NCBI RefSeq assembly: GCF_017742835.1
Contig: NZ_CP072392.1
Span: 4,797,597-4,861,596, forward strand
DNA length: 64,000 nt
Source of the DNA: Aquabacter sp. L1I39
GTDB taxonomy: Bacteria; Pseudomonadota; Alphaproteobacteria; Rhizobiales; Xanthobacteraceae
Direction of reading: 5' to 3'
Shown here: positions 28,289 to 36,532 of the stretch, one piece after another
Position numbering within the stretch: the first letter of the stretch is position 1
Layout of the letters: each line of letters starts with the position of its first letter
The notes under the pieces: generated by a model
What the model saw: only the letters and a program-made list of their open reading frames with translations
What the model was told of the DNA's origin: nothing
Database searches by the model: none
Translations under genes and position numbers: made by a program

Positions 28289-29403
28289 GCCTGGGGCTCC
28301 CGCGCGCAATCCGCCCTGTGTCGGCGCCACGCGCCATCCGCCCGCATCAATTGCACCAGCATACCCTCCCTGAGACCGCGATCGGCCACGCGCAGCCGAT
28401 CAGTGGGGAAGGTCTCGCGTATCGCTTCCATGATCGCGCATCCCGCCAGCACCAGATCGGCGCGCTGGGCACCGATGCAGGGGTTGGAGACGCGCTCCTC
28501 GAACGACATGCCCATGAGCCGATCCACCACGCAGTTGATGTCCTGCGCATGGAGCCAGGCGCCGTCAACCCGCGTGCGGTCATAGCGGGCCAGTCCCAGG
28601 TGAATGCCTGCCACCGTGGTGACGGTGCCGGAGGTGCCGAGCAGGTGCATGCGGCCGGGCGGCCGCACGCCCCAACTCTGGCGGACGCCATCCAGCATGG
28701 CCGTCACCTCGCCCACCATGGCCTCGAACAATTCCCGGGAAACCTTTACGCCGCCGTGGCGCTCGGCGAGGGAGACAACGCCCACCGGCAGCGACACCCA
28801 GGAGCGGATTCGCGCTCGCGGGGGGCCGTCATCGCCCGAGGCGCGGCGGCCGAGCCACACCACCTCGGTGGAGCCGCCGCCAATGTCGAACAGAATCGCC
28901 CCCTCGCAGGTGGGGTCCACCAGCGGGGCGCAGCCGGCTGCGGCAAGGCCGGCCTCCGTGCGGCGGTCCACCACATCCAGGATGAGGCCGGTGCGCTCAG
29001 TGACCCTCGCGCAGAATTCGGCGCCGTTGGCGGCCGCGCGGCAGGCCTCCGTCGCGATGATGCGGGCCCGCGAGACGCCCCGCGCCTCGATCTTGGCGGC
29101 GCAGACCTCAAGGGCGGCCACCGCCCGGTCCATGGCCGCATCGCACAGGCGCCCGCTGCTCGCGACCCCCTCCCCCAGGCGCACGATGCGCGAGAAGGCG
29201 TCCACCACGCGGAAGTTGCGCGGCGTGGGGCGGGCGATCAGGAGGCGGCAATTGTTGGTGCCGAGATCGAGGGCGGCATAGACGCGTTCGCCCCGTGCGC
29301 CCGGCCCGAGGCCGGCCACGCCGCGTGCGTCCCAAGGAGCGCTGTTGCGTTCCTGGACAGACAGCGCCGAACCCTCTGCGGGCCCGTGCGTCTCGTCCCT
29401 CAT
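28285..29403 (-). CDS. Ppx/GppA phosphatase family protein, second paralogue
   Basis: A 372-aa ASKHA phosphatase, shorter than the ppx at 19574 and lacking the C-terminal HD-like region, so closer to the GppA/short-Ppx group (polyphosphate or pppGpp hydrolysis). It shows the phosphate-1 loop YAALDLGTNNCRLLIARP near residue 42, FDIGGGSTEVVWL near 180, and LLGTSGTVTTVAGIH near 263. A 40-residue poorly conserved leader precedes the domain. The start ATG at 29403 has AAGGGGACGAAA. It overlaps rlmE by 4 nt; this ppx-rlmE pairing is common in alphaproteobacteria. Confidence 0.88.
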   Translation of the reverse strand: MRDETHGPAEGSALSVQERNSAPWDARGVAGLGPGARGERVYAALDLGTNNCRLLIARPTPRNFRVVDAFSRIVRLGEGVASSGRLCDAAMDRAVAALEVCAAKIEARGVSRARIIATEACRAAANGAEFCARVTERTGLILDVVDRRTEAGLAAAGCAPLVDPTCEGAILFDIGGGSTEVVWLGRRASGDDGPPRARIRSWVSLPVGVVSLAERHGGVKVSRELFEAMVGEVTAMLDGVRQSWGVRPPGRMHLLGTSGTVTTVAGIHLGLARYDRTRVDGAWLHAQDINCVVDRLMGMSFEERVSNPCIGAQRADLVLAGCAIMEAIRETFPTDRLRVADRGLREGMLVQLMRADGAWRRHRADCAREPQA

Positions 29404-29509
29404 TTTCGTCCCCTTGCGCCGTTCGGACGCCCGCTCTTCTGGCGAGCTTCCCCGGCTGCTTAGCCATCACGTTGAAAGAAATGTAAGCAGCGCGGATGCC
29501 AAGCGCAAT

Positions 29510-29538
29510 CGAACCGGCGCCATGAAGGCGCCGGTTCG
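29510..29538. terminator. strong stem-loop downstream of transaldolase
   Basis: A 12-bp perfect stem CGAACCGGCGCC / GGCGCCGGTTCG with an ATGAA loop, 47 nt after the minus-strand transaldolase stop. There is no T tract on either side, so it may stabilise mRNA ends or work with Rho. Confidence 0.45.
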
Positions 29539-29584
29539 AGGCGAAAACACGGGATGAGGAATAAGCGGGCGGGTGCCGCCGGGC

Positions 29585-30334
29585 CTATTCGGCGGCGGCG
29601 CGGCCGGCAAGGTCGAGCGTGAGCCCGGCCGCCAGCGCGTCCACGCGGAACGCCTTAACGGCGTCGAGGGAGAGCTCCATGGCGGTCTTGGAACCCAAAG
29701 CCGGCAGCTTCTTCAGCACGTCCGCCGGGGCGGTAATGATGTGGCAGCCCATGCGGTCCGCCTCGATCACGTTCCACACCTCGCGGGTGGACGCCCAGAT
29801 GACTTCCACATTGGCGGTCTGGCGGGAGAGCTCCACGGCCTTCGCCACGGCTGGCACATAGTCGATGCCAAGGTCCGCGAGGCGGCCGGCGAAGACGGAA
29901 ATGCAGGACGGCGCGCCACCGGCGAGCGCCGCGACGCCCGCTTCCACCTGCTCGGTGGCGAAGATGGCGGTGAGGTTCACCTTCACGCCGTCCTGGGTGA
30001 GGTCGCGCACCAGCTCATAGAGCGTCTCGCCACTGGTGGTGGAGACGGGCAGCTTCACATGCACATTCTCGCCCCAGGTGGCGATGACCCGGGCCTGGGC
30101 GCGCATTTCCGGGATTTCGTCGGAGAACACCTCGAAGGAAATGTGCCGGTCCGGCACCGCTGCGACGAGGTCGCGGGCATAGGCCTCATAGTCGGAGACG
30201 CCCGCCTTGCGCAGCAAGGACGGGTTGGTGGTGAAGCCCGCAATGTGCGCGTGGCGCGCCATGTCGACGATCTGGGCCTTGTCGGCACCGTCAGTGAACA
30301 GCTTCACCTTCAACGCATCGAGCGTCACGGACAT
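29585..30334 (-). CDS. tal: transaldolase family protein
   Basis: A 249-aa TIM-barrel class I aldolase, of the compact transaldolase / fructose-6-phosphate aldolase group. The Schiff-base lysine is in ENVHVKLPVSTTSGET (about residues 90-105). The N-terminal signature is GFTTNPSLLRKAGV near 33, and the phosphate region is ITAPADVLKKLP near 200. It would exchange dihydroxyacetone units between sugar phosphates in the pentose phosphate pathway, complementing zwf-pgl-pgi at the start of the window. It is a single gene, not adjacent to transketolase. Whether it is a true transaldolase or an F6P aldolase cannot be decided here. Confidence 0.88.
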   Translation of the reverse strand: MSVTLDALKVKLFTDGADKAQIVDMARHAHIAGFTTNPSLLRKAGVSDYEAYARDLVAAVPDRHISFEVFSDEIPEMRAQARVIATWGENVHVKLPVSTTSGETLYELVRDLTQDGVKVNLTAIFATEQVEAGVAALAGGAPSCISVFAGRLADLGIDYVPAVAKAVELSRQTANVEVIWASTREVWNVIEADRMGCHIITAPADVLKKLPALGSKTAMELSLDAVKAFRVDALAAGLTLDLAGRAAAE

Positions 30335-30469
30335 CTCTTCGCCCTTCCCTTGCCGCGGCGAACGCCGCCTCTCCCCTATGCCGCGCGATTGCGGCGCGCG
30401 GATGAAACTGCCGAGCAGCCGACGCCCATATGGCGCCGGATCGCATTCCTTTCCAGTGTTTTTGCCGGC

Positions 30470-31291
30470 CTATTTTCCCGGCGGCACCGGCACCGCCGCC
30501 CGGCCTAGCGTCCGGGCCTCCAGGGGAACGGGGAGCTCCGGCCCCAGCGCCACCAGCATCTCGCCGCCCTCGCGCGCCAAGACGGTGCCCGGCGTGTCGC
30601 CCTCGGGCATCACCACCAGCGTCATGTCGGTGCCCGAGGGGTCCGGGGCCTGGCGGGCGAGAATGAGCAGGTCCGGCCTCGGCTGCGCGCGCACCAGCGG
30701 CGCGGAGGCGAGGATTGTCACGCCCTCCGGCAGGGATCGCCACCAGCCGCCCGCAAGCGGCAGCGCAACCACGTCCGCACGGCCCTCGACGAGGGCGGAG
30801 AAGGCGGTCGCGGGATCCCCCGCCACCGTTACCGGGATCTCGGCCCCGAAGAAATCCTTGGCGAGGCCGTAGCCGGCAGGTCCGGCATCCTGCGTCACCT
30901 GAACCGTGAAGTCCGGCTTCTGGGTGCGAATCGAAGCGGCAATGATGTTGGTCCAGATGGCGGCGATGGCCTGTGGAGAGGGTACGCCGCCGCTGCGCCC
31001 GATCAACACCTTGATGAGCGAGGCCTGGCGACCGGGGCGGAACACCGGCCCGCCGGCCACCGTCTTCGAGGCCCCCACCTCCGCCACCACGCCGGTGCGT
31101 TCCCCGAGCAATTTGAGGATTTCGCCGTCGATCCGGTCGATTTCCTGCCGCAGCACAGGCAGCGGGCGGGCCGTGGATTGCTGCGCCCACGCCGGTGCGC
31201 TCGCCAGCAGCGCGGAAAGGGCGATGAGGAAAACTCCTCCCGCCGGGCCAAGGATGCGCGAACGGTAAGAGCTTATTAACCAAGATGGCAC
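30470..31291 (-). CDS. exported chorismate mutase with degenerate prephenate-dehydratase-like domain
   Basis: A 273-aa protein. Residues 1-36 form a predicted Sec signal (helix ILGPAGGVFLIALSALLASA, then WAQQ). Residues 45-120 match the AroQ-type chorismate mutase helix bundle: RQEIDRIDGEILKLLGERTG, with Arg48, Glu50, Arg65, Lys76 and the FRPGRQ motif. The remaining 150 residues resemble a periplasmic-binding/PDT fold (LAKDFFGAEIPVTVAG, ALVEGRADVVALPL) but lack the VPxEN and TRF motifs of active prephenate dehydratase. The start is inferred as the GTG at 31291 because GAGGTCCAGAAC precedes it and it gives a compact signal peptide; an ATG at 31417 overlaps the opposite gene region. The product is probably periplasmic, with unknown role. 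Confidence 0.72.
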   Translation of the reverse strand: MPSWLISSYRSRILGPAGGVFLIALSALLASAPAWAQQSTARPLPVLRQEIDRIDGEILKLLGERTGVVAEVGASKTVAGGPVFRPGRQASLIKVLIGRSGGVPSPQAIAAIWTNIIAASIRTQKPDFTVQVTQDAGPAGYGLAKDFFGAEIPVTVAGDPATAFSALVEGRADVVALPLAGGWWRSLPEGVTILASAPLVRAQPRPDLLILARQAPDPSGTDMTLVVMPEGDTPGTVLAREGGEMLVALGPELPVPLEARTLGRAAVPVPPGK

Positions 31292-31443
31292 GTTCTGGAC
31301 CTCAAGGCGCAGTGGAAAGGCTTCGGAAACAGGCAGCCGCCATGCTGGCAAGTGCGCGGGGGCGCGTCGAGGGATTTCCCCACAGACGCTTGTCCGCACA
31401 TCCGCCCACCGCTCCATCGGAGCGCACGGTTGCAGAGGACGTG

Positions 31444-31800
31444 ATGGTATCGGTTGACCTGCTGGAACGGATGGCCAAGGAAGCCCACGCGGCCGCCCGC
31501 GAGCGCTATCCGCTGCTGGAGCCGTGGGACCGACTGACGCCCGAGCGGCGCGCCTATCAGTGCCGCCTCATGGCCCACGCTTTGGCCGCGCTCACCGCGC
31601 GGGACGTGCTGGACCTCTTGGACGCGGTGCCGGAGGTGGTGGCGCTTCCCTCGGAGCCCAGCCCCTATGCGCTGGCCGAGCTCCAGGAAGCCGCCATCAG
31701 CGACAGCGGCACCTCCGCCGATGCCCGCCGCCGCTATCGTTCCCTCCTGTCTGTGGCCGCCCAGCCGCTGGCGAGCCGCGCCCGCCACCCGGCATCCTGA
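31444..31800 (+). CDS. hypothetical helical protein
   Basis: A 118-aa soluble protein of unknown function, rich in Ala, Leu, Arg and Glu and probably all-helical (VSVDLLERMAKEAHAAARER, LMAHALAALTARDVLDLL). No signal peptide or membrane segment. The start is the ATG at 31444 with CAGAGGACGTG; the frame is open back to 31285, but that part overlaps the exported chorismate mutase start region. The C-terminal 40 residues look disordered. It is divergent from the chorismate mutase gene and convergent with the next membrane-protein gene. Confidence 0.65.
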   Translation: MVSVDLLERMAKEAHAAARERYPLLEPWDRLTPERRAYQCRLMAHALAALTARDVLDLLDAVPEVVALPSEPSPYALAELQEAAISDSGTSADARRRYRSLLSVAAQPLASRARHPAS

Positions 31801-31812
31801 CCCCGGGCCACC

Positions 31813-32304
31813 TCATGCCGGCCGGATGCCGGGCATGCGCCCCCGCCGCGCCGCGGCAAGGCCGATGGCGATGAAAGCGAAGAGCACGACGGCCTGTGCC
31901 ACCGCGAAGGGCAGCTCGCCCCCGGTGGGCGCCGGCGCGTGCAGGAGCGGCACCTTCTGGAAAGCCTGGGCGATGCCGACAAAGACGAGCAGGTAAAGGC
32001 TCGCCACGACACCCGAGGCGAACACGGCCTGGTACGGCCCCAGCCGATGAAGCCGCCGCGCGGCCCACGCCACCGCCGCCAGCACCAGCAAGGCGATGAT
32101 GCCGACGATCACCGCCGGCGTCAGCATGAGGCCTGGAAACAGGAAACCGGTGGCGCTGGTGAGGAAGGCCAGCCAGAGGAAAACCCGCACCGCCGTCCCC
32201 CGCGCGGCGGGACGGAAAAGGTCCACCACCGCGAAGACGCCGGCCACGATGGCCGCCAGCCTGATGAAGGTGTGCACCGCAGTGATCGCCGAAAGATAGG
32301 TCAT
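31813..32304 (-). CDS. small polytopic membrane protein
   Basis: A 163-aa inner-membrane protein with about five predicted helices: TFIRLAAIVAGVFAVVDLF, AVRVFLWLAFLTSATGFLFP, AVIVGIIALLVLAAVAWAAR, a segment around VFASGVVASLYLLVFVGIAQ, and a C-terminal AQAVVLFAFIAIGLAAA. No enzymatic motif. I do not recognise a named family with confidence. The start ATG at 32304 has an excellent GGAGGACGCC; an upstream Met at 32340 is unnecessary. It is convergent with the hypothetical gene at 31444 (12-nt gap) and divergent from wrbA. Confidence 0.75.
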   Translation of the reverse strand: MTYLSAITAVHTFIRLAAIVAGVFAVVDLFRPAARGTAVRVFLWLAFLTSATGFLFPGLMLTPAVIVGIIALLVLAAVAWAARRLHRLGPYQAVFASGVVASLYLLVFVGIAQAFQKVPLLHAPAPTGGELPFAVAQAVVLFAFIAIGLAAARRGRMPGIRPA

Positions 32305-32623
32305 GGCGTCCTCCGGCCGAAGGCGGCCGACCGCCCCCATAGCGCGGGCCCATTGCGGCTTCAGGTCAGGCTTATCGCCGACCGGCCCGGAACCGTCCCG
32401 GATCGCGCGGCGCTACGCTGCACGCGTGCGATAAGGCCTTTTGCACGACAGAAAGGCTGCGCCCCGCACGTTCTGTCAGTGTGCGCCAGGGCCGCATCCT
32501 TGCAAAGCCCCAAACGGACTTCGCTTCATTGCAATGATGCACACCTTGCACCGCAACATGGGTCGGAGGCATATCCCTGTGCAAGCGCTGAGCGCTTCGG
32601 AACGTCCTGCAGAGGAGATGAAA
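32305..32623. other. divergent intergenic region upstream of wrbA
   Basis: About 320 bp holding the promoters of the membrane-protein gene and of wrbA. A less GC-rich patch lies around 32435-32580. No dyad longer than a few bases or structured RNA was recognised. Confidence 0.45.
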
Positions 32624-33223
32624 ATGGCGAAGGTCCTGGTGCTTTATTATTCGTCCTACGGCCACGTTGAGACCATGGCGGAAGCCGTGGCGGAAGGCGC
32701 CCGCAGCACCGGCGCCCAGGTGGACATCAAGCGTATCCCCGAGACCGTGCCCGAGGAGATCGCAAAGGGCGCCCATTTCAAGCTCGACCAGAAGGCCCCC
32801 GTCGCCACCGTGGCCGATCTCGAGCACTATGACGCCATCATCGTCGGCACCGGCACGCGCTTCGGCCGCATGTCGTCCCAGCTCGCCGCCTTCCTCGACC
32901 AGGCCGGCGGCCTGTGGGCGCGCGGCGCACTGAACGGCAAGGTGGGCGGCGCCTTCGTGTCCACCGCCACCCAGCATGGCGGCCAGGAGACCACCCTCTT
33001 CTCCATCATCACCAACCTGCTGCATTTCGGCATGGTGATCGTGGGCCTGCCCTACAGCCACCAGGGCCAGATGACGGTGTCGGAAGTGGTGGGCGGCGCC
33101 CCCTATGGCGCCACCACCATCGCCGCCGGTGACGGCTCGCGCCAGCCCTCCGAGATCGAGCTGGCCGGCGCCCGCCACCAGGGCGAGCTGATCGCCAAGA
33201 CCGCCGCCAAGCTGTTCGGCTGA
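32624..33223 (+). CDS. wrbA: NAD(P)H:quinone oxidoreductase WrbA
   Basis: A 199-aa flavodoxin-like FMN enzyme performing two-electron reduction of quinones, protective against oxidative stress. The phosphate-binding loop [17 protein letters not shown] is at residues 4-20, the WrbA motif [12 protein letters not shown] near 77, and the FMN-contact [11 protein letters not shown] near 112, followed by LPYSHQGQ. The length is exactly that of the WrbA family. Two ATGs (32618, 32624) are in frame; AGAGGAG is 6 nt before the second, which is used. It is monocistronic, ending before a bidirectional terminator. Confidence 0.95.
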   Translation: MAKVLVLYYSSYGHVETMAEAVAEGARSTGAQVDIKRIPETVPEEIAKGAHFKLDQKAPVATVADLEHYDAIIVGTGTRFGRMSSQLAAFLDQAGGLWARGALNGKVGGAFVSTATQHGGQETTLFSIITNLLHFGMVIVGLPYSHQGQMTVSEVVGGAPYGATTIAAGDGSRQPSEIELAGARHQGELIAKTAAKLFG

Positions 33224-33250
33224 TCCATCGCCGGCAGCCGGCGAGACATA

Positions 33251-33284
33251 AAAGGGCCGGGGCGCGCAGGCGTCCCGGCCCTTT
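33251..33284. terminator. bidirectional terminator between wrbA and pncB
   Basis: An AAAGGGCCGGG / CCCGGCCCTTT stem (11 bp) with a 12-nt loop between convergent genes. It has short A/T runs on both sides. Confidence 0.75.
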
Positions 33285-33302
33285 CCCGTTGCGGGGATGG
33301 CA

Positions 33303-34595
33303 TCAAACGACGGTGCGGCGCGCCTGCTGGGGCCCCACATTGAAGACGCGCTTGTAGCGCTCGATCTCCTCGGGGGAACCCATCGCCTTGGTGGGATTGT
33401 CCGAGAGCTTCACCGCCCCATGGCCATTGGCCGAGATGACCTTGCACACGATGGAGATGGGATCGAGCACGCCGCCGGGCGCCAGCCCGCGGAAGTCGTT
33501 GGTCAGCAGCGTGCCCCAGCCGAAGCCGAGCCGCATGCGTCCGTTGAAGGCCTTGTAGATGCGCTCGATCTCGCCGATGTCGAGGCCGTCGGAGAAGATG
33601 GCGAGCTTCTCGGTGGGGTCCTGCCCCCGTGTCCGCCACCAGGCGATGGCCTCCTCGCCGCCGGCCACCGGCTCCTTGCTGTCGATGCGGATGCCGGTCC
33701 AGCCGGCCAGCCAGTCGGGGGCATGGGCCAGGAAGCCGGAGGTCCCATAGGTGTCGGGGAGCATGATGCGCAGGTTGCCCTCGTAATCCTCCTGCCAGTC
33801 CGCCAGCACCTGGTAGGGCGCCCAGGCCAGTTCCGCGTCGTTGCGGGCGAGCGCGCCATAGACCATGGGCAGCTCATGGGCATTGGTGCCCGCCGCCTCC
33901 ACCTCGCGCCGCATGGCGATGAGGCAATTGGAGGTGCCGAGGAAGGTATCGCCCATGCCCTCGATGAGCGCCTGGACGCACCAGTCCTGCCACAGGAAGC
34001 CATGCCGACGGCGCGTGCCGAAATCGGCGAGGTTGACCCGGCCGAGCGATTTCAGGAACTCGATCTTCTCCCACACCCGCGTCATGGCGCGGGCATAGAG
34101 GATCTGCAGCTCGAACTTGCCGAGGCTGCGCAGCACCGCCCGGGAGCGCAGCTCGTTGATGATGGCGAGCGCCGGGATCTCCCACATGGTGGTCTCGACC
34201 CACGGCCCCTCGAAGGTCAGCTCATACTGCCCGTCACGCTTTTCCAGGTGGTAGGCGGGAAAGCGGAAGCGTTCCAGCCAGGCCACATAGTCCGGCGAGA
34301 ACATCTGCCGCTTGCCGTAGAACATATTGCCGCGCAGCCAGGTGGATTCGCCGCGCGTGAGGGTGAGCGAGCGCACATGGTCCAGTTGCTCGCGCAACTC
34401 GCCGATGTCGATGATGTCCGCAAGCCGCACATGGGTGGAGCGATTGTGGATGCCGAAGGTGACGCGCACCGCCGGGTGCCGGCGGAAAATTGTCTGCCCC
34501 ATCAGGAGCTTGTAGAAGTCCGTATCCAGCACCGAGCGAACGATGGGATCGATCTTCCAGGTGTGATTATAGACGCGCGTCGCAATGTCCGTCAT
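33303..34595 (-). CDS. pncB: nicotinate phosphoribosyltransferase
   Basis: Converts nicotinate and PRPP to nicotinate mononucleotide in NAD salvage. The 430-aa protein opens with the substrate-binding segment [20 protein letters not shown] (Tyr in DFYK), has the catalytic His region in [12 protein letters not shown] near residue 190 and the following GTSNCLIAM, and the PRPP-phosphate residues near IFSDGLD and [11 protein letters not shown] in the C-terminal half. The start is the ATG at 34595 with CGGGGGGACGCC. A 13-bp palindrome lies 93 nt upstream. Confidence 0.96.
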   Translation of the reverse strand: MTDIATRVYNHTWKIDPIVRSVLDTDFYKLLMGQTIFRRHPAVRVTFGIHNRSTHVRLADIIDIGELREQLDHVRSLTLTRGESTWLRGNMFYGKRQMFSPDYVAWLERFRFPAYHLEKRDGQYELTFEGPWVETTMWEIPALAIINELRSRAVLRSLGKFELQILYARAMTRVWEKIEFLKSLGRVNLADFGTRRRHGFLWQDWCVQALIEGMGDTFLGTSNCLIAMRREVEAAGTNAHELPMVYGALARNDAELAWAPYQVLADWQEDYEGNLRIMLPDTYGTSGFLAHAPDWLAGWTGIRIDSKEPVAGGEEAIAWWRTRGQDPTEKLAIFSDGLDIGEIERIYKAFNGRMRLGFGWGTLLTNDFRGLAPGGVLDPISIVCKVISANGHGAVKLSDNPTKAMGSPEEIERYKRVFNVGPQQARRTVV

Positions 34596-34687
34596 GGCGT
34601 CCCCCCGCGGCCAGCGCGCTTGTGATTGGGCCTGGACTTATAACACTGGCGGGTAAGGCCGGGCCAAGCCCTGGAAGTCATTTATGC

Positions 34688-34700
34688 AATTGGTCCAATT
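34688..34700. promoter_or_regulatory. palindrome AATTGG-T-CCAATT upstream of pncB
   Basis: A perfect 6-bp dyad around a single T, in an AT-rich patch 93 nt before pncB and 188 nt before the divergent GGDEF gene. A candidate operator, for example for a NAD-metabolism repressor acting on pncB. Regulator unknown. Confidence 0.35.
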
Positions 34701-34887
34701 CCATCCTCTCCCCTATCGCCGCGCGCCTGACCCCGTGGCGCGACTTCTGACGGAGCGACGTCGGTCCGTTTGAAAATCCGTCGCACTTGCGGCTACGTAG
34801 AGATACGTAACCTCTCGTTGCGTTAACATCATTCTTCGGACAGCGGTCACCTGATGTTGCCGGATCCCATGCCGCAGAGTCATTCCA

Positions 34888-36387
34888 ATGGCCGGGAATG
34901 AAGAGGAAAGGGGAAAATCCCCCCACGCTGTGCGGCCCCACCACAATCCACGGCGTTCCGTTGCGGCGCTCCATGCGCTCCAGGATCTTCTGCATACGGG
35001 TGATGACGACCTCTCGGTCCTCTATGACCGCTATCTGAAAAGCGCCCTCACCCTGTTCGACATGGACGCGGGCGTTATCAGCAGCGTGAAGGGCGATCAG
35101 TTCGTCTTTCTTGGCGTGCAGTCCGAGCGCCCCGTCCCGTTCAAGACCGGCGACAGGTGGCCGCTCCAATCCACCTTCGCGCAAGAGGTGGTGCGCACCG
35201 GACAAACCCGCCTGATCTGGCACCTTTCGGGCGAGGCGCGCTTCCAGGACCATCCGCTGCATCGGGATGCCGGCTTCGAGACCTATGTGGGCGCGCCCAT
35301 CCGGATCGGCGACACCATCGTCGGAACATTCAGCCTGCTGGGCACCAAGCCCCGCGACATCCCCTTCACGCCAGAGGAACAGGCTTTCCTTGAACTCCTG
35401 GCCAATATGCTCGGGCGCGCCATTGAGCGGCACCGGCTCGATATCCGCCGGCGAGCCGCGGAGGTCGAGCGGCAGGATGCCATGCGCCTCTTCACTGCGG
35501 CCTTCGACCATGCGCCCATCGGCATGGCCCTGGTTGACCTGAAAGGTCAATTCCTCGACGTGAACGAAGCCGCCTGCATGCTCTTCGGCTATTCCGAGCC
35601 GCAGATGCGTGCCCTCACCTTCCAGGCGATCACGGTGGCGGACGACCTGGAAGCGGATCTCGACGACCTGCGGCGGCTGCTGGGCGGGGAGATCAAGGGG
35701 TATCGCCTCAAGAAGCGTTATGTGCGCGGCGACGGAAGCATCCTGCTGGCCCAGCTCGACGTCACGCTGGTGCGCAACGAGGACGGCAGCCCGCGCTGCT
35801 TCGTCTCGCAGATCCAGGATATCGGCCCCCAGACGCTGCTGCTGGAGCAACTCAACCAGCGGGGGGAGGAATTGCAGGCGGCCAACCGCAAGCTCACCGA
35901 GCTGGCGACGGTGGATCCCCTCACCGGCATTCTGAACCGTCGTGCCTTGCGCCAGCACATCGATGATGAGCTTCAGGCCGCAAGCGCCTCCAAGGCACCG
36001 CTCGCCTTCGTCATGTTCGATGTGGATCACTTCAAGACCTACAATGACCGCTTCGGCCACCTGGAGGGCGACCATGCCCTGAAGGCCATCGCGGACATCC
36101 TGCGGGACGGCACCCGCGCCTCCGACACGATCGGGCGCTTCGGGGGCGAGGAATTCCTGGTGCTTCTGCCCCGCACGGGGGAGGCCGTGGCCAGTGCCAT
36201 TGCCGAGCGCATCCGCGCCCGCACCGAGGCGGCCACGGGGCTCCTCGCCCATCTAACCATCAGCGCCGGCATCCACGTCTTCGATCCCGAGCACGAGCCG
36301 GCGTCCGGCGACCATTCCATCTCGATGGCGGATGCCGCCCTTTACCGGGCCAAGCATCTGGGCAGGAACCGCGTGGAAGTGGCCTAA
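34888..36387 (+). CDS. GAF-PAS diguanylate cyclase
   Basis: A 499-aa cytosolic sensor that makes cyclic-di-GMP. A GAF domain covers about residues 30-175 (FETYVGAPIRIGDTIVGTFS), a PAS/PAC domain about 195-320 (FDHAPIGMALVDLKGQFLDV, then the PAC strand FVSQIQDIG), a short coiled linker (LLEQLNQRGEELQAANRKL), and a GGDEF domain about 335-499. The catalytic RFGGEEF is near 416-422, and the inhibitory I-site RASD sits five residues before it, so the enzyme looks active and product-inhibited. There are no transmembrane segments. The signal ligand is unknown. It is divergent from pncB; gcl starts 145 nt after it. Confidence 0.93.
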   Translation: MAGNEEERGKSPHAVRPHHNPRRSVAALHALQDLLHTGDDDLSVLYDRYLKSALTLFDMDAGVISSVKGDQFVFLGVQSERPVPFKTGDRWPLQSTFAQEVVRTGQTRLIWHLSGEARFQDHPLHRDAGFETYVGAPIRIGDTIVGTFSLLGTKPRDIPFTPEEQAFLELLANMLGRAIERHRLDIRRRAAEVERQDAMRLFTAAFDHAPIGMALVDLKGQFLDVNEAACMLFGYSEPQMRALTFQAITVADDLEADLDDLRRLLGGEIKGYRLKKRYVRGDGSILLAQLDVTLVRNEDGSPRCFVSQIQDIGPQTLLLEQLNQRGEELQAANRKLTELATVDPLTGILNRRALRQHIDDELQAASASKAPLAFVMFDVDHFKTYNDRFGHLEGDHALKAIADILRDGTRASDTIGRFGGEEFLVLLPRTGEAVASAIAERIRARTEAATGLLAHLTISAGIHVFDPEHEPASGDHSISMADAALYRAKHLGRNRVEVA

Positions 36388-36425
36388 GGAACGCGGATCA
36401 CCCGGGTCCCCGGGCGGGCAGACGC

Positions 36426-36464
36426 GCGGCAAGATTATTGCCGCCAGGGCATCAATGTGATGCC
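36426..36464. promoter_or_regulatory. two adjacent dyads upstream of gcl
   Basis: GCGGCAA-GATTA-TTGCCGC (36426-36444) is followed 3 nt later by GGCATCA-ATG-TGATGCC (36448-36464). Both are perfect 7-bp inverted repeats and end 69 nt before the gcl start codon. They are good candidates for regulator binding controlling the glyoxylate operon. Which protein binds is unknown. Confidence 0.5.
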
Positions 36465-36532
36465 ATTTCTTCCCATAGAAGCGAAGCGGCGGGCACGGCA
36501 TCCTCGACGAAAGTCAAAGAAGGGGAAACGCC

